Assembly: GCA_017462015.1 (NCBI GenBank)
Contig: JAFTRX010000106.1
Location: 1 to 64,000 of the forward strand
Direction: 5' to 3'
Origin: Lentisphaeria bacterium
GTDB taxonomy: Bacteria > Verrucomicrobiota > Lentisphaeria > Victivallales > Victivallaceae
DNA: 64,000 nucleotides
Notes under the pieces: generated by a model
The model's input: only the letters and a program-made list of their open reading frames with translations
Told to the model about the DNA's origin: nothing
The model's database searches: none
Shown: in pieces, positions 26,266 to 35,065 of the stretch
Position numbering within the stretch: the stretch's first letter is position 1
Layout: each line of letters opens with the position of its first letter
Translations under genes and position numbers: made by a program

Positions 26266-26294
26266 AATATAATGTTCAAACGGAAATTTTTCAA
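26266..26294 (-). promoter_or_regulatory. Promoter of the amidohydrolase-azlCD operon
   Basis: Minus strand: TTGAAA (26294-26289), 17 bp, TATATT (26271-26266), about 56 bp before the ATG. Confidence 0.6.
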
Positions 26295-26305
26295 GCAGTT
26301 TGAAT

Positions 26306-26351
26306 CTCTCAAAGGTTGATTTTAAACAGTTGAGAGGTTATATTTTCTCAA
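26306..26351. promoter_or_regulatory. Repeated CTCTCAA/TTGAGAG boxes before nadC
   Basis: CTCTCAA (26306-26312), TTGAGAG (26330-26336) and TCTCAA (26346-26351) lie within 90 bp of nadC. They can pair as two alternative stems or form operator half-sites for a repressor. Confidence 0.3.
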
Positions 26352-26391
26352 AGACATTTTATCTTGTAATATTATAAAGAAAGGTACTGTT

Positions 26392-27279
26392 ATGAGTATC
26401 GAAAAAAATCTTGTTACTCCTATCGACTGGAAACGGGCGGATCTGCTGATCGATTTGGCACTGGAAGAGGATCTTGACGCTGCCGGAGATACGACCACTT
26501 TGTCGGTCGTACCGGAGAATGCAATCAGCCGTGCGGTTCTGTTGTGCAAAGAGGACACAATGGTGCTTGCCGGTCTGGAAGTTGCCAAACGCGTGTTTGA
26601 AAAAGTCGAACCTTCACTCAAATTCACCGCATTCAAAAAGGACGGAGACACCTGTGTCCGCGGCGAATTTCTGGCAGAAATCAGCGGCCCGGCGCGCGGG
26701 ATCATCACCGCAGAGCGGACTGCGCTCAACTTTTTGCAGCGCATGTGCGGAGTTGCCACCATGTCGTGCCGTTACGCCGAAGCGCTCAAAGATACTGACT
26801 GCGTGGTGCTGGACACCCGCAAAACCACTCCGGGATACCGCAATTTGGAAAAATATGCCGTTGCTGTCGGCGGAGCAACCAATCACCGCATCGGTCTTTT
26901 TGACCGCATCATGATAAAAGACAACCACCGGGAACTTGCCGCTTTGGAAGGTGACGGCGCCATCATGCGCGCTGTGGCACGGGCGCGTCAGGCTTATCCG
27001 GATTTGGAAATCGAAGTCGAGACCGACACTTTGGAAGAAGTGCGCGAAGCCGCCGAAAGCGGAGCAGAGTACATCATGCTCGACAATATGTCCGATGAGA
27101 TGATGGCAGAAGCGGTAAAAATCGTCAACGGCCGCGCCAAACTGGAAGCTTCCGGCGGGATCACCATCGAACGCCTGCCCCGTATCGGCAAACTGGGCGT
27201 GGATTTCGTCTCCTCCGGAGCATTGACCCACTCCGTGAAATCCATGGATATCTCCCTTGATATCGAGGTGATCAAATGA
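26392..27279 (+). CDS. nadC: Nicotinate-nucleotide pyrophosphorylase (carboxylating)
   Basis: 295 residues, standard length. It makes nicotinate mononucleotide from quinolinate and PRPP in NAD synthesis. Conserved blocks are EDLDAAGDTTT, ERTALNFLQRMCGVAT, DTRKTTPGYRNLEKYAV and GGATNHRIGLFD with the substrate-binding arginine, lysine and histidine residues, and at the end ASGGITIERL and GVDFVSSGALTHS. AAAGG precedes the ATG. Its end overlaps ruvA (ATGA). Confidence 0.97.
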   Translation: MSIEKNLVTPIDWKRADLLIDLALEEDLDAAGDTTTLSVVPENAISRAVLLCKEDTMVLAGLEVAKRVFEKVEPSLKFTAFKKDGDTCVRGEFLAEISGPARGIITAERTALNFLQRMCGVATMSCRYAEALKDTDCVVLDTRKTTPGYRNLEKYAVAVGGATNHRIGLFDRIMIKDNHRELAALEGDGAIMRAVARARQAYPDLEIEVETDTLEEVREAAESGAEYIMLDNMSDEMMAEAVKIVNGRAKLEASGGITIERLPRIGKLGVDFVSSGALTHSVKSMDISLDIEVIK

Positions 27280-27875
27280 TAGGTTACCTGTCCGGAACAC
27301 TTCTGGAGAGGGATTTTTCCTCCTGTCTGGTGGATGTCAATGGTGTCGGCTATGAGTTGTCCATTGCGCTGTCCACTTTTGACAAACTTCCGCTGGAAGG
27401 CGGGAAAGTGAAACTTTTCGTCCACACTCAGGTGCGGGAGGATGCCATAACGTTGTTCGGATTTGCCGACAAAGCAGAGCGGGCGCTGTTCCGCAAACTT
27501 ATCGACGTTTCCGGAGTCGGCGGCAAGCTGGCGCTCAATGTCTTGAGTTCGATGCCGGTGGCGAACTTCTGTTCTGCCGTCGATGCCGGAGATGTCAAAG
27601 CGTTGAGCCGGATCAACGGTGTCGGGAAACGCACCGCAGAACGGCTGGTCGTGGAACTCAAAGGACGGTTGGAAAACAGCGATCCCGCTGCGGCACCGGT
27701 CGATCCGGGCAACAGTGCCGCTTCCGATGCGTGCGCCGCGCTGGAACAGCTGGGCTTCAAGCGCGATACTGTAAACAAGTGCATCAACGCGCTGCTGGCT
27801 GAACTTCCGGAAAATGAACAGAATACGGAAAATTTGCTGCGAAAGGCACTGGTACGCCTCAACAGCGGAAAATAA
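27276..27875 (+). CDS. ruvA: Holliday junction DNA helicase subunit RuvA
   Basis: 199 residues with the three RuvA domains: the OB fold (MIGYLSGTL and VDVNGVGYEL), two helix-hairpin-helix motifs (LIDVSGVGGKLALNVL and LSRINGVGKRTAERLV) and the C-terminal RuvB-binding domain (about 150-199). It tetramerises on four-way junctions. Coupled to nadC; ruvB is not in the window. Confidence 0.96.
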   Translation: MIGYLSGTLLERDFSSCLVDVNGVGYELSIALSTFDKLPLEGGKVKLFVHTQVREDAITLFGFADKAERALFRKLIDVSGVGGKLALNVLSSMPVANFCSAVDAGDVKALSRINGVGKRTAERLVVELKGRLENSDPAAAPVDPGNSAASDACAALEQLGFKRDTVNKCINALLAELPENEQNTENLLRKALVRLNSGK

Positions 27876-27902
27876 AACAATATAAAACGAAAGAATACTT
27901 TT

Positions 27903-29498
27903 ATGAGAGAACATTGGGGAAGCCGCTGGGGCTTCATTCTGGCGGTAGCAGGTTCAGCCATCGGACTTGGCAATATCTGGAAATTTCCGTTTATCTGCGG
28001 CATGAACGGTGGTGGGGCATTTGTCATACTTTACATTTTGTGCGTACTGTTCGTCGGCTTTCCGCTGCTGCTGGCAGAGTTGACTCTGGGCAGAGCGGCA
28101 CAGCGCAGTGCAGTCGGAGCATTTGCCAAAATGACCAAAGCCAAAACCATCTTTGCCGATGGCTTGGGCGTACTGCTGGTGGCGCTCGGCGTGATATTGC
28201 TGGTTTTCAAATACTGGGGTCACGGTACATTCTGCCTTACTGCGGGAATTTCTTTACTGCTGTTCGGTTGGAAAACAGTCGGTTTCATCAGCGGTATGGT
28301 CATTCCGGTCATCATCACCGGATATTATGCGGTGATCGGTGGCTGGACCTTGATCTATATGTGCAAATCCTTCCTCGGACAGCTCAATTTCAATGACCAA
28401 ACGGGCGCAGAAGCGGTAATGGGACCGATCGCATCCGCTTCCAACGGTATGATGGGATGGGTTATCGCCAGTTCGATTTTGTTTTTGCTGCTGTGCGGCG
28501 GTGTGGTTTTCAGCGGCGTGCAGAAAGGTATTGAACGCTGGAGCAAAGTTTTGATGCCGATGCTCTTCGTACTGTTGATCGTCCTCATCTGCCGGGGCTT
28601 GTCACTGCCGGGAGCGATGAAAGGGGTCAAATGGTTTTTGTCACCGGATTTCTCCAAACTCAACGCCGACAGCGTTATTGCGGCAATGGGGCACTCCTTT
28701 TTCTCACTCAGCCTTGCCATGGGTATCGTGCTGACCTACGGCAGTTATCTCTCCAAAAAAGAGAACATCGTTCAATCCGCAGTAAGTATTCTGGTGCTGG
28801 ATACGACGGCGGCGCTGATGGCGGGATTGGCAATTTTCCCGGCAGTCTTCGCCATGGGCTTCAAAGAGACCAGCGGCCCGGTACTGATTTATGAAATTCT
28901 TCCGGCGGCGTTCAATCAGCTTCCCGCCGGATGGTTGTGGAACGGACTTTTCTTTATGATGATCTCGGTCGCAGCGCTGACCAGCGGAATGAGTTTGCTG
29001 GAACCGCCGGTGCGAATATTTACCGATGAATTCAAAATGAAACGCTCTCCGGCAATATGCCTGACGTTGTTTATGATTCTGGTCATCACGGTGGCGTGTT
29101 CAATATCCATGGCAAACTGGAACAACTTCCCCCGTTTGCATGCGTTTTTGCTTAAAGTGTGGAATAACGACCTCTCCGGCTCCATGTTCGGGATGCTGGA
29201 CAGCTTCGCCTGCAACTGGCTGCTGCCGCTGTGCGGTTTCATGCTGGCAATCTACGTCGGCTGGACCTGGGGTGCGCGCAAGGCACTCAAAGAACTGCGG
29301 GAAGGAACCTCCCCTGCCATCGACGGCAATTTGTGGCTGCGCCTTGCCGGGATCAAGGACGAAGGCGGTTCCGGCGGACGCAAAGTCAGCTTGTTCTCCT
29401 TCTCCGTGATCTGGGGATTTTTCATCCGTCTGGTAACTCCGATCCTGGTTTTCATCGCGTTTCTGGATGTGATCGGCGTGATCAAATTCACTGCATAA
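27903..29498 (+). CDS. Sodium-dependent amino acid symporter, NSS/SNF family
   Basis: 531 residues with about 12 membrane helices. The TM1 signature is complete: WGFILAVAGSAIGLGNIWKFPF, split here as AVAGSAIGLGNIWKFP, and TM6 has the unwound SFFSLSLAMG segment that binds Na+ and substrate. It resembles the bacterial tryptophan/leucine-type transporters (TnaT, LeuT) and would import an amino acid with Na+. It begins 27 bp after ruvA. Confidence 0.92.
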   Translation: MREHWGSRWGFILAVAGSAIGLGNIWKFPFICGMNGGGAFVILYILCVLFVGFPLLLAELTLGRAAQRSAVGAFAKMTKAKTIFADGLGVLLVALGVILLVFKYWGHGTFCLTAGISLLLFGWKTVGFISGMVIPVIITGYYAVIGGWTLIYMCKSFLGQLNFNDQTGAEAVMGPIASASNGMMGWVIASSILFLLLCGGVVFSGVQKGIERWSKVLMPMLFVLLIVLICRGLSLPGAMKGVKWFLSPDFSKLNADSVIAAMGHSFFSLSLAMGIVLTYGSYLSKKENIVQSAVSILVLDTTAALMAGLAIFPAVFAMGFKETSGPVLIYEILPAAFNQLPAGWLWNGLFFMMISVAALTSGMSLLEPPVRIFTDEFKMKRSPAICLTLFMILVITVACSISMANWNNFPRLHAFLLKVWNNDLSGSMFGMLDSFACNWLLPLCGFMLAIYVGWTWGARKALKELREGTSPAIDGNLWLRLAGIKDEGGSGGRKVSLFSFSVIWGFFIRLVTPILVFIAFLDVIGVIKFTA

Positions 29499-29510
29499 GG
29501 ACAAATTGAA

Positions 29511-30353
29511 ATGAAGTACATCGGCGCTCATGTATCTATTTCCGGCGGCGTGGAAAACGCGCCGCTCAACGCCGCCGCGCTGGGAGCGACCGCGTTTGCG
29601 CTGTTCACCAAAAACCAGCGCCAGTGGAGCGCGCCGCCGTTCCGGGAGGAACAAATCGCCGCGTTCAAAGAGAACTGCCGGAAATTCAACTACACTCCGG
29701 AACAGATACTGCCGCATGACAGTTACCTTATAAATCTGGGACAGCCTGATCCGGAGAAGCGGGAACGGGCGCTGAAAGCCTTTGTGGAAGAGCTGGAACG
29801 CTGCCGCCAGCTCGGACTTGACCGCTTGAATTTCCATCCCGGCAGTACTTTGAAACTGGTCAGCGAAAGTGAAGGTTGCCGCATCATCGGAGAAACCGTG
29901 CGGCAGGCTCTTGATGAGGTTCCCGGCGTGACGGCAGTCTTTGAAAATACTGCCGGACAGGGAAGCAATCTCGGGTATACATTTGAACAGCTCGCCATGA
30001 TGCTGGAATGTGTTGACCGCCCCGGCAGAGTGGGAGTGTGCATAGACACCTGTCATGCGTTTGCCGCCGGATATGATCTGTCGTCGGCAGAGGGGTTTGA
30101 ACAGTGCTTTTCCGCCTTTGATTCCATCATCGGTTTCGATTTACTGCGCGGAATGCATCTCAACGATGCCAAAGGTGTCCTCGGTCAGCGCCTCGACCGG
30201 CATGAGTCGCTGGGTAAAGGCAATCTGGGATTTGATTTATTCAAGCGTATCGTTACCGACAGCCGCTTTGACCGAATCCCGTTGATTCTGGAAACCCCGG
30301 ACGAAACGATATGGAAAGATGAGATTGCCGCATTGCAGCACTCTGCGGTATAA
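29511..30353 (+). CDS. nfo: Endonuclease IV (AP endonuclease)
   Basis: 280 residues. A TIM-barrel enzyme with three metals that cuts DNA 5' to abasic sites. Visible blocks: IGAHVSISGGVENA at the N-terminus, the zinc ligands in LNFHPGS and ENTAGQGSNLG, CIDTCHAFAAGYD, then HLNDAKG and the end LILETPDE. AAGGA lies 9 nt before the ATG. Family A repeats follow directly. Confidence 0.97.
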   Translation: MKYIGAHVSISGGVENAPLNAAALGATAFALFTKNQRQWSAPPFREEQIAAFKENCRKFNYTPEQILPHDSYLINLGQPDPEKRERALKAFVEELERCRQLGLDRLNFHPGSTLKLVSESEGCRIIGETVRQALDEVPGVTAVFENTAGQGSNLGYTFEQLAMMLECVDRPGRVGVCIDTCHAFAAGYDLSSAEGFEQCFSAFDSIIGFDLLRGMHLNDAKGVLGQRLDRHESLGKGNLGFDLFKRIVTDSRFDRIPLILETPDETIWKDEIAALQHSAV

Positions 30354-30398
30354 AAATCTGGTAATGTCAAAAATGACAGAGTTTGCAGCAATAAATAC

Positions 30399-30713
30399 AA
30401 TAAAACGGCTTGTTCGCGACCGGCGGATGGATCATGGAGCAAGGTTGGGGGTAAATCAAGGCGAAGCCGAGGGAGTGTACGACTGTACTCGACCGAGGAT
30501 GAGTCCGCAGATTTGCCCGCAAGATTGCCCGCGAGGCGCCGCGAAGGTTCTGAAAAAGACTGTACTCGACCGGCGGATGCATCGTGGTGCAAGGTTGGGG
30601 GTAAATCAAGGCGAAGCCGAGGGAGTGTACGACTGTACTCGACCGAGGATAAGTCCGCAGATTTGCCCGCAAGATTGCCCGCGAGGCGCCGCCGCAGGTT
30701 GTATTTTTCACGA
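30399..30713 (+). repeat. Family A repeat, head-to-tail dimer before rpoN
   Basis: Two near-identical copies (about 30399-30559 and 30560-30713) with a period of 150 bp are joined by a 30-bp linker of the form CGAAGGTTCTGAAAAAG...ACTCGACCGG. Each has AAGGTTGGGGGTAAATCAAG, the GTACGACTGTACTCGACCG block and a GCGAGGCGCC palindrome. The outer end GGTTGTATTTTTCAC is near-inverted to the leading AATAAAAC block. It ends 13 bp before rpoN. The region is open in several frames because of the 150-bp period, but I do not read it as coding. Confidence 0.9.
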
Positions 30714-30726
30714 AACGTAAAAGAAT

Positions 30727-32157
30727 ATGTCCTCCATCGAACAGCATCTGCAAACAGGATTGACCCAACAGCAAACCACTGCGCTATCCATGCAGCAGCG
30801 GTTAGGGTTGGAATTGCTCCATTTGCCGTTGCAGGAGCTGGAAAACCGTCTGGCGCAAGAACTTATTTCCAATCCGGTACTGGAGGAACTTCCACCGGAA
30901 CCGGCAGAAGCCACGCCGCAGGAGCATGAGAAAGAATCTCAAAACGACGACGATTATGAATCAGCTTTTGAAGTGACTCTCGCTGAAAACGACCGCTGGA
31001 CGGATGAATTGCCGCTCCCGGCAAACGCAGAAGCTGACGACGATGACCGCAAGCTGGATTTTTTATCCAACTCCCCGGCATCAGCACCCGCGCTGACGGA
31101 ACTGCTGCTGATCGAATTGGAAACGAACGACCTTCCGGACAACATCCGGAAGGCGGCAATTGAGATCATCTTCTCCATTGATCCGGACGGTTTTCTCCGG
31201 GTCAACCTCGCCGATCTGGCAATGAGCTGTGATTGTGAAATGGATGAAATGCAGACTGCATTAGCTCTGGTGCAGGAGCTTGCCCCGCCCGGTGTCGGAG
31301 CGCGTGATCTGCCGGAGTGTCTGGAACTGCAGTTGAAACGGCGCGGCAAACTGGATGAAAAAATGCATACCCTCATCCACAACCACTTGGATGATGTGGC
31401 GCAGGGAAATCTGTCTGCATTGCAAAAAAAACTTGCAATCAGCGCGGAGGAGTTGGACAAAATGCTGGCATTACTGCGGCAGTTGGCCCCGGTTCCCGGG
31501 ACATCGTTCAATTCCGCGCACGCGCCGGTGGTAATGCCGGAACTGGAAATAGAACAGCTTCCGGATGGAACATTTATCATCCGGCAGCTGCGGGAAAATT
31601 TCCGGAAAATCACCATCTCCAACTATTATGAAAAACTTCTGGAAGATGCGTCTCTAAGTTCCGATGACCGCAAATATCTGAATGAAAAACTTCTGCGCGC
31701 CCGGGAGCTGATAAAATCTCTGACGATGCGGGATTCGACCCTGACTCTTCTGGGCAAACTTATCATCGAACAGCAGGAGGAATTCCTCCATCGCGGTATT
31801 GCCGGATTGAAAACTTTCACCATGCGGGAAGCCGGAGCGCTTCTCGGTTATGACGAAAGTACCATCAGCCGCGCCGTTGCCGACAAATTCATCCGGACTC
31901 CGCACGGTGTATTTCCGTTGCGTTTTTTCTTCTCCAGCGGCGGCGGAAGCAGCGGCGACGGAGAGAAAATCGCCGCTGCCGCAATCATGGAGCAGATCAG
32001 GCAAATCATCGCACAAGAAGAGCCGGCAAAACCGGTTTCAGACGAAAATATCGCCCGCACTTTGTCTGAACAAGGCATAAATGTGGCGCGCCGTACCGTG
32101 GCAAAATACCGCGATGCACTGAAAATACCTCCGGCATCGGCACGCAAACGGCGTTAA
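30727..32157 (+). CDS. rpoN: RNA polymerase sigma-54 factor
   Basis: 476 residues. Region I (1-50) is Gln/Leu-rich and interacts with enhancer proteins (SMQQRLGLELLHLPLQELE); region II is acidic (about 60-110); region III has core-binding repeats; near the C-terminus is the HTH (FTMREAGALLGYDESTISRAV, in parts) that reads the -12 element and finally the RpoN box ARRTVAKYR. No bacterial enhancer-binding activator is encoded in the window. Repeats of the same family flank the gene on both sides; the ribosome site is weak. Confidence 0.96.
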   Translation: MSSIEQHLQTGLTQQQTTALSMQQRLGLELLHLPLQELENRLAQELISNPVLEELPPEPAEATPQEHEKESQNDDDYESAFEVTLAENDRWTDELPLPANAEADDDDRKLDFLSNSPASAPALTELLLIELETNDLPDNIRKAAIEIIFSIDPDGFLRVNLADLAMSCDCEMDEMQTALALVQELAPPGVGARDLPECLELQLKRRGKLDEKMHTLIHNHLDDVAQGNLSALQKKLAISAEELDKMLALLRQLAPVPGTSFNSAHAPVVMPELEIEQLPDGTFIIRQLRENFRKITISNYYEKLLEDASLSSDDRKYLNEKLLRARELIKSLTMRDSTLTLLGKLIIEQQEEFLHRGIAGLKTFTMREAGALLGYDESTISRAVADKFIRTPHGVFPLRFFFSSGGGSSGDGEKIAAAAIMEQIRQIIAQEEPAKPVSDENIARTLSEQGINVARRTVAKYRDALKIPPASARKRR

Positions 32158-32192
32158 ATCAAAGAAAATTATAAGATACAAAATTCAGTTGA

Positions 32193-32476
32193 ACGTGAAA
32201 AATAAAACAGCTTGTTTGCAACCGCCGGATGGATCGTGGAGCATCCTCCTTCGCCTCGATGGCTACGGAGGACAGGAGCAAGATTGCCCGCTCTTCTCCG
32301 CCGCGAAGGTTCAGAAAAAGAATGAACTCGACCGGCGGATGGATCGTGGAGCAAGGTTGGGGGTAAATCAAGGCGAAGCCGAGGGAGTGTACGACTGTAC
32401 TCGACCGAGGATAAGTCCGCAGATTTGCCCGCAAGATTGCCCGCGAGGCGCCGCCGCAGGTCGTTTTTCACAAAAA
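32193..32476 (+). repeat. Family A repeat, dimer before araB
   Basis: The first copy (32193-32320) is degenerate: its middle is replaced by a CCTCCTTCGCCTCGATGGC-type stretch. The second (about 32326-32476) is complete and matches 30560-30713 almost base for base. The linker AAGGTTCAGAAAAAGAATG also recurs at 49.64 kb. The outer end GTCGTTTTTCACAAAAA stops 17 bp before the araB ATG. Confidence 0.88.
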
Positions 32477-32492
32477 ACTCGTGGAGTTAAAA

Positions 32493-34076
32493 ATGAACAG
32501 AACATTTATCGGTCTTGACTTCGGTTCGGACAGTGTACGCGCGGTACTGGTGAGCGAAAAAGGTGAACAGCTGGGCAGTTGTGTACACAATTACGCCCGC
32601 TGGGCGGAAAAACGCTACTGCGATGCCGCCCGGAACATCTTCCGTCAGCACCCGCTGGATTATCTTGAAGGAATGGAAGCTGTCATTTGCGGCGTGCTTG
32701 CCGGTCAGGACAAATCCGCTGTAACCGGTATCGCCATCGACACCACTGGCGCCACACCGTGCGCAGTTGACAGCAATGGTGTGCCGCTGGCGCTGCTGCC
32801 GGAATTTGCCGATGATCCGGATGCGATGTTTCTGCTGTGGAAAGATCACTCGGCACAGTTGGAAGCTGACCGGATAAACGCTGTTGCCGCCGCATGGGAC
32901 GGTGTGGATTACCGGAAATATGAGGGCGGAACGTACTCATCTGAATGGTTTTTCAGCAAACTGCTTTATGTACTGAAACACAACCCGCGAGTGCGCGATG
33001 CTGCGGCAAGTTTTGTCGAACACTGCGACTGGATAAGCGCAGAACTTACCGGCGACACCCGTCCGGACAAAATCGTCCGCAGCCGCTGTGCCGCCGGTCA
33101 CAAAGCGATGTGGCACACCGACTGGGGCGGTCTGCCTCCGGAAGAATTTCTAACCGCGATCGACCCGCTGCTTTCCGGCTGGCGCGCCCGCTTATACACC
33201 GAAACGCAAACAGCGGACAAACCGATAGGTACGCTTTCTCCCCGGTGGGCGGGAAAATTCGGTTTATCCACCAGTGTCGTTATCGGCGGCAGCGGTTTTG
33301 ATTGTCACTTCGGCGCAGTCGGAGCGCAGATCGATGCCGATACTCTGGTCAAAGTCGTGGGAACTTCCACTTGTGATATATTGGTCGCACCGGAAATGCC
33401 GCGCTGCATCCGGGGGATTTGCGGTCAGGTCGATGGTTCTGTCGTTCCCGGCATGATCGGTCTGGAAGCCGGTCAATCCGCCTTCGGTGACGTCTACGCC
33501 TGGTTCAAACGGGTGCTGGAATATGCAGGCAAGGTTTCCATCGCCGACCTGGAAAAAGATGCCGCCGCTGTCGCTCCGGGTGCCGGTGGTGTTTGCGCTG
33601 TCGACTGGTTCAACGGCAGACGTTCTCCCGATGCCGACACCACGCTGACGGGCGCTCTTTTGGGATTGAACCTCGGTTCCACGACTCCAATGCTCTTCCG
33701 CGCTCTGTTGGAAAGTACCGTCTTCGGTGCGCGCGCCATAATCGAGCGCTTCCGGGAAGAGGGGGTTGCTGTTAAAAACGTTGCCGCCATCGGCGGTATC
33801 AGCCGCAAATCACCGTTGGTAATGCAAATGTGCGCGGATATCTTCAACATGCCGGTGAAAGTCGCCAAAAGCGATCAAACCTGCGCTTTGGGCGGCGCGA
33901 TGTTTGCCGCAACAGCAGCCGGTGTCTTCCCCGATGTCACTGCCGCAATGAATGCAATGGGTGCCGGTTTTGATTTGACCTACATCCCCAACGCCGCCAA
34001 CGTTCCCGTCTACGAAGCGTTGTATCAACGTTATCTCAAAAATGGAAAAATGCTGGAAAATTCCGCCATGCGGTAA
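32493..34076 (+). CDS. araB: L-ribulokinase
   Basis: 527 residues from the ATG at 32493 (GGAG at 7 nt). FGGY-type sugar kinase: FIGLDFGSDSVRAVL binds phosphate at the N-terminus, GIAIDTTGATPCAVD and LLWKDHSAQLEAD follow, and the C-terminal ATP site has GGISRKSPLVMQM and CALGGAMFAA. The kinase phosphorylates L-ribulose in L-arabinose breakdown. It is followed by araD after a hairpin element; araA is not in the window. Confidence 0.93.
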   Translation: MNRTFIGLDFGSDSVRAVLVSEKGEQLGSCVHNYARWAEKRYCDAARNIFRQHPLDYLEGMEAVICGVLAGQDKSAVTGIAIDTTGATPCAVDSNGVPLALLPEFADDPDAMFLLWKDHSAQLEADRINAVAAAWDGVDYRKYEGGTYSSEWFFSKLLYVLKHNPRVRDAAASFVEHCDWISAELTGDTRPDKIVRSRCAAGHKAMWHTDWGGLPPEEFLTAIDPLLSGWRARLYTETQTADKPIGTLSPRWAGKFGLSTSVVIGGSGFDCHFGAVGAQIDADTLVKVVGTSTCDILVAPEMPRCIRGICGQVDGSVVPGMIGLEAGQSAFGDVYAWFKRVLEYAGKVSIADLEKDAAAVAPGAGGVCAVDWFNGRRSPDADTTLTGALLGLNLGSTTPMLFRALLESTVFGARAIIERFREEGVAVKNVAAIGGISRKSPLVMQMCADIFNMPVKVAKSDQTCALGGAMFAATAAGVFPDVTAAMNAMGAGFDLTYIPNAANVPVYEALYQRYLKNGKMLENSAMR

Positions 34077-34095
34077 ATTGTACACGATGTTCACG

Positions 34096-34225
34096 ATAAG
34101 GGGAAATTGCTCAGGAGAAGGGAAAAACTTCTTTTCACGAGAAAAGAAGTTTTTCCCTTCTCCCGAACCCTCATCCCTTTTCAAGAAAAGCGAAGTATTT
34201 TATTTTCTCCGTTGTCGCGGCATAA
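34096..34225 (+). repeat. Family B hairpin element, copy 2 (araB-araD gap)
   Basis: A perfect 23-bp inverted repeat (34114-34136 and 34141-34163, loop ACGA) is followed by the family tail CGAACCCTCATCCC...AAAAGCGAAGTATTT and CTCCGTTGTCGCGGC. It resembles a strong RNA hairpin and separates araB from araD, where it may lower araD expression or stabilise the araB mRNA. Confidence 0.85.
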
Positions 34226-34315
34226 CGTGTTTCAATGACAGCAAAATTATTAAAAAAACATTATCTCCCCTGAATGGGAATAGAACTAAACAGTAATATA
34301 AGGAAATATTGTATC

Positions 34316-35014
34316 ATGTTCACAAAATTACAGGAAGAGTGCTGTAAAGCCAATTTGCTGTTGCCGGAACTCGGTCTGGTGCTGTACACCTTCGGCAACG
34401 TCAGCTGCGTTGACCGGGAAAAAAATGTTTTTGCCATCAAACCCTCCGGAGTGGATTACGCAAATTTGAAACCGCAGGATATCGTCGTCGTCGATATCGC
34501 CACCGGAAACAAAGTTGCCGGAACCATGCGTCCGTCCAGCGATACCAACACCCATCTCGAACTTTACCGCGCCTGGAAAAATATCGGCGGTATCGTACAC
34601 ACTCATTCAACCTGTGCCACCGCCTGGGCGCAGGCGGCAAAAGATGTTCCCGTTTTCGGAACCACCCACGCCGACCATCTTGCCAACCCCATCCCCTGCA
34701 CCGATTTCATGCCGGATGAACGGATAAAAAATGATTACGAAACCGAAACCGGATTTCAGATAATCGACTGCTTCAACAACAAACACCTTTCCCCGGATGA
34801 AAATCAAATGGTTCTCGTCGCCGGACACGGCCCATTCACCTGGGGCAAAAACGGCGAACAAGCGGTCTACAACGCCCGCGTTCTGGAAGAGTTGTGCAAA
34901 ATGGCTCTGTTCACCTGCCAGATAAATCCCGATGCCGCCCCCCTGAAAGCCTCGCTCATCGCCAAACACTATGAACGTAAACACGGCAAAAACGCCTACT
35001 ACGGTCAAAAGTAA
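34316..35014 (+). CDS. araD: L-ribulose-5-phosphate 4-epimerase
   Basis: 232 residues from the ATG at 34316 (TAAGGA upstream). Class II aldolase fold: FGNVSCVDRE and IKPSGVDY bind phosphate, HTHSTCATAWAQ and the earlier THADH-type run supply zinc-binding histidines, and VLVAGHGPFTWG holds the third. It gives D-xylulose 5-phosphate as the third step of arabinose use after araB. Confidence 0.95.
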   Translation: MFTKLQEECCKANLLLPELGLVLYTFGNVSCVDREKNVFAIKPSGVDYANLKPQDIVVVDIATGNKVAGTMRPSSDTNTHLELYRAWKNIGGIVHTHSTCATAWAQAAKDVPVFGTTHADHLANPIPCTDFMPDERIKNDYETETGFQIIDCFNNKHLSPDENQMVLVAGHGPFTWGKNGEQAVYNARVLEELCKMALFTCQINPDAAPLKASLIAKHYERKHGKNAYYGQK

Positions 35015-35065
35015 AGGCTTATCGTATCGGGGGTGCCGCAAGGCGTTTTTACGATACCGCGGTTT

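Noticed and set aside
30319-30774. Short open frames through the family A repeats (such as the ARLGVNQGEAEG reading)
   Set aside because: The same frame is not kept in all copies, several copies are broken or deleted, and no start signals are consistent; the conservation is at the DNA level.
30727-32157. Sigma-54 dependent promoters near rpoN
   Set aside because: I looked for TGGCAC-N5-TTGC type sites and enhancer-binding activator genes and found no convincing example in the window.
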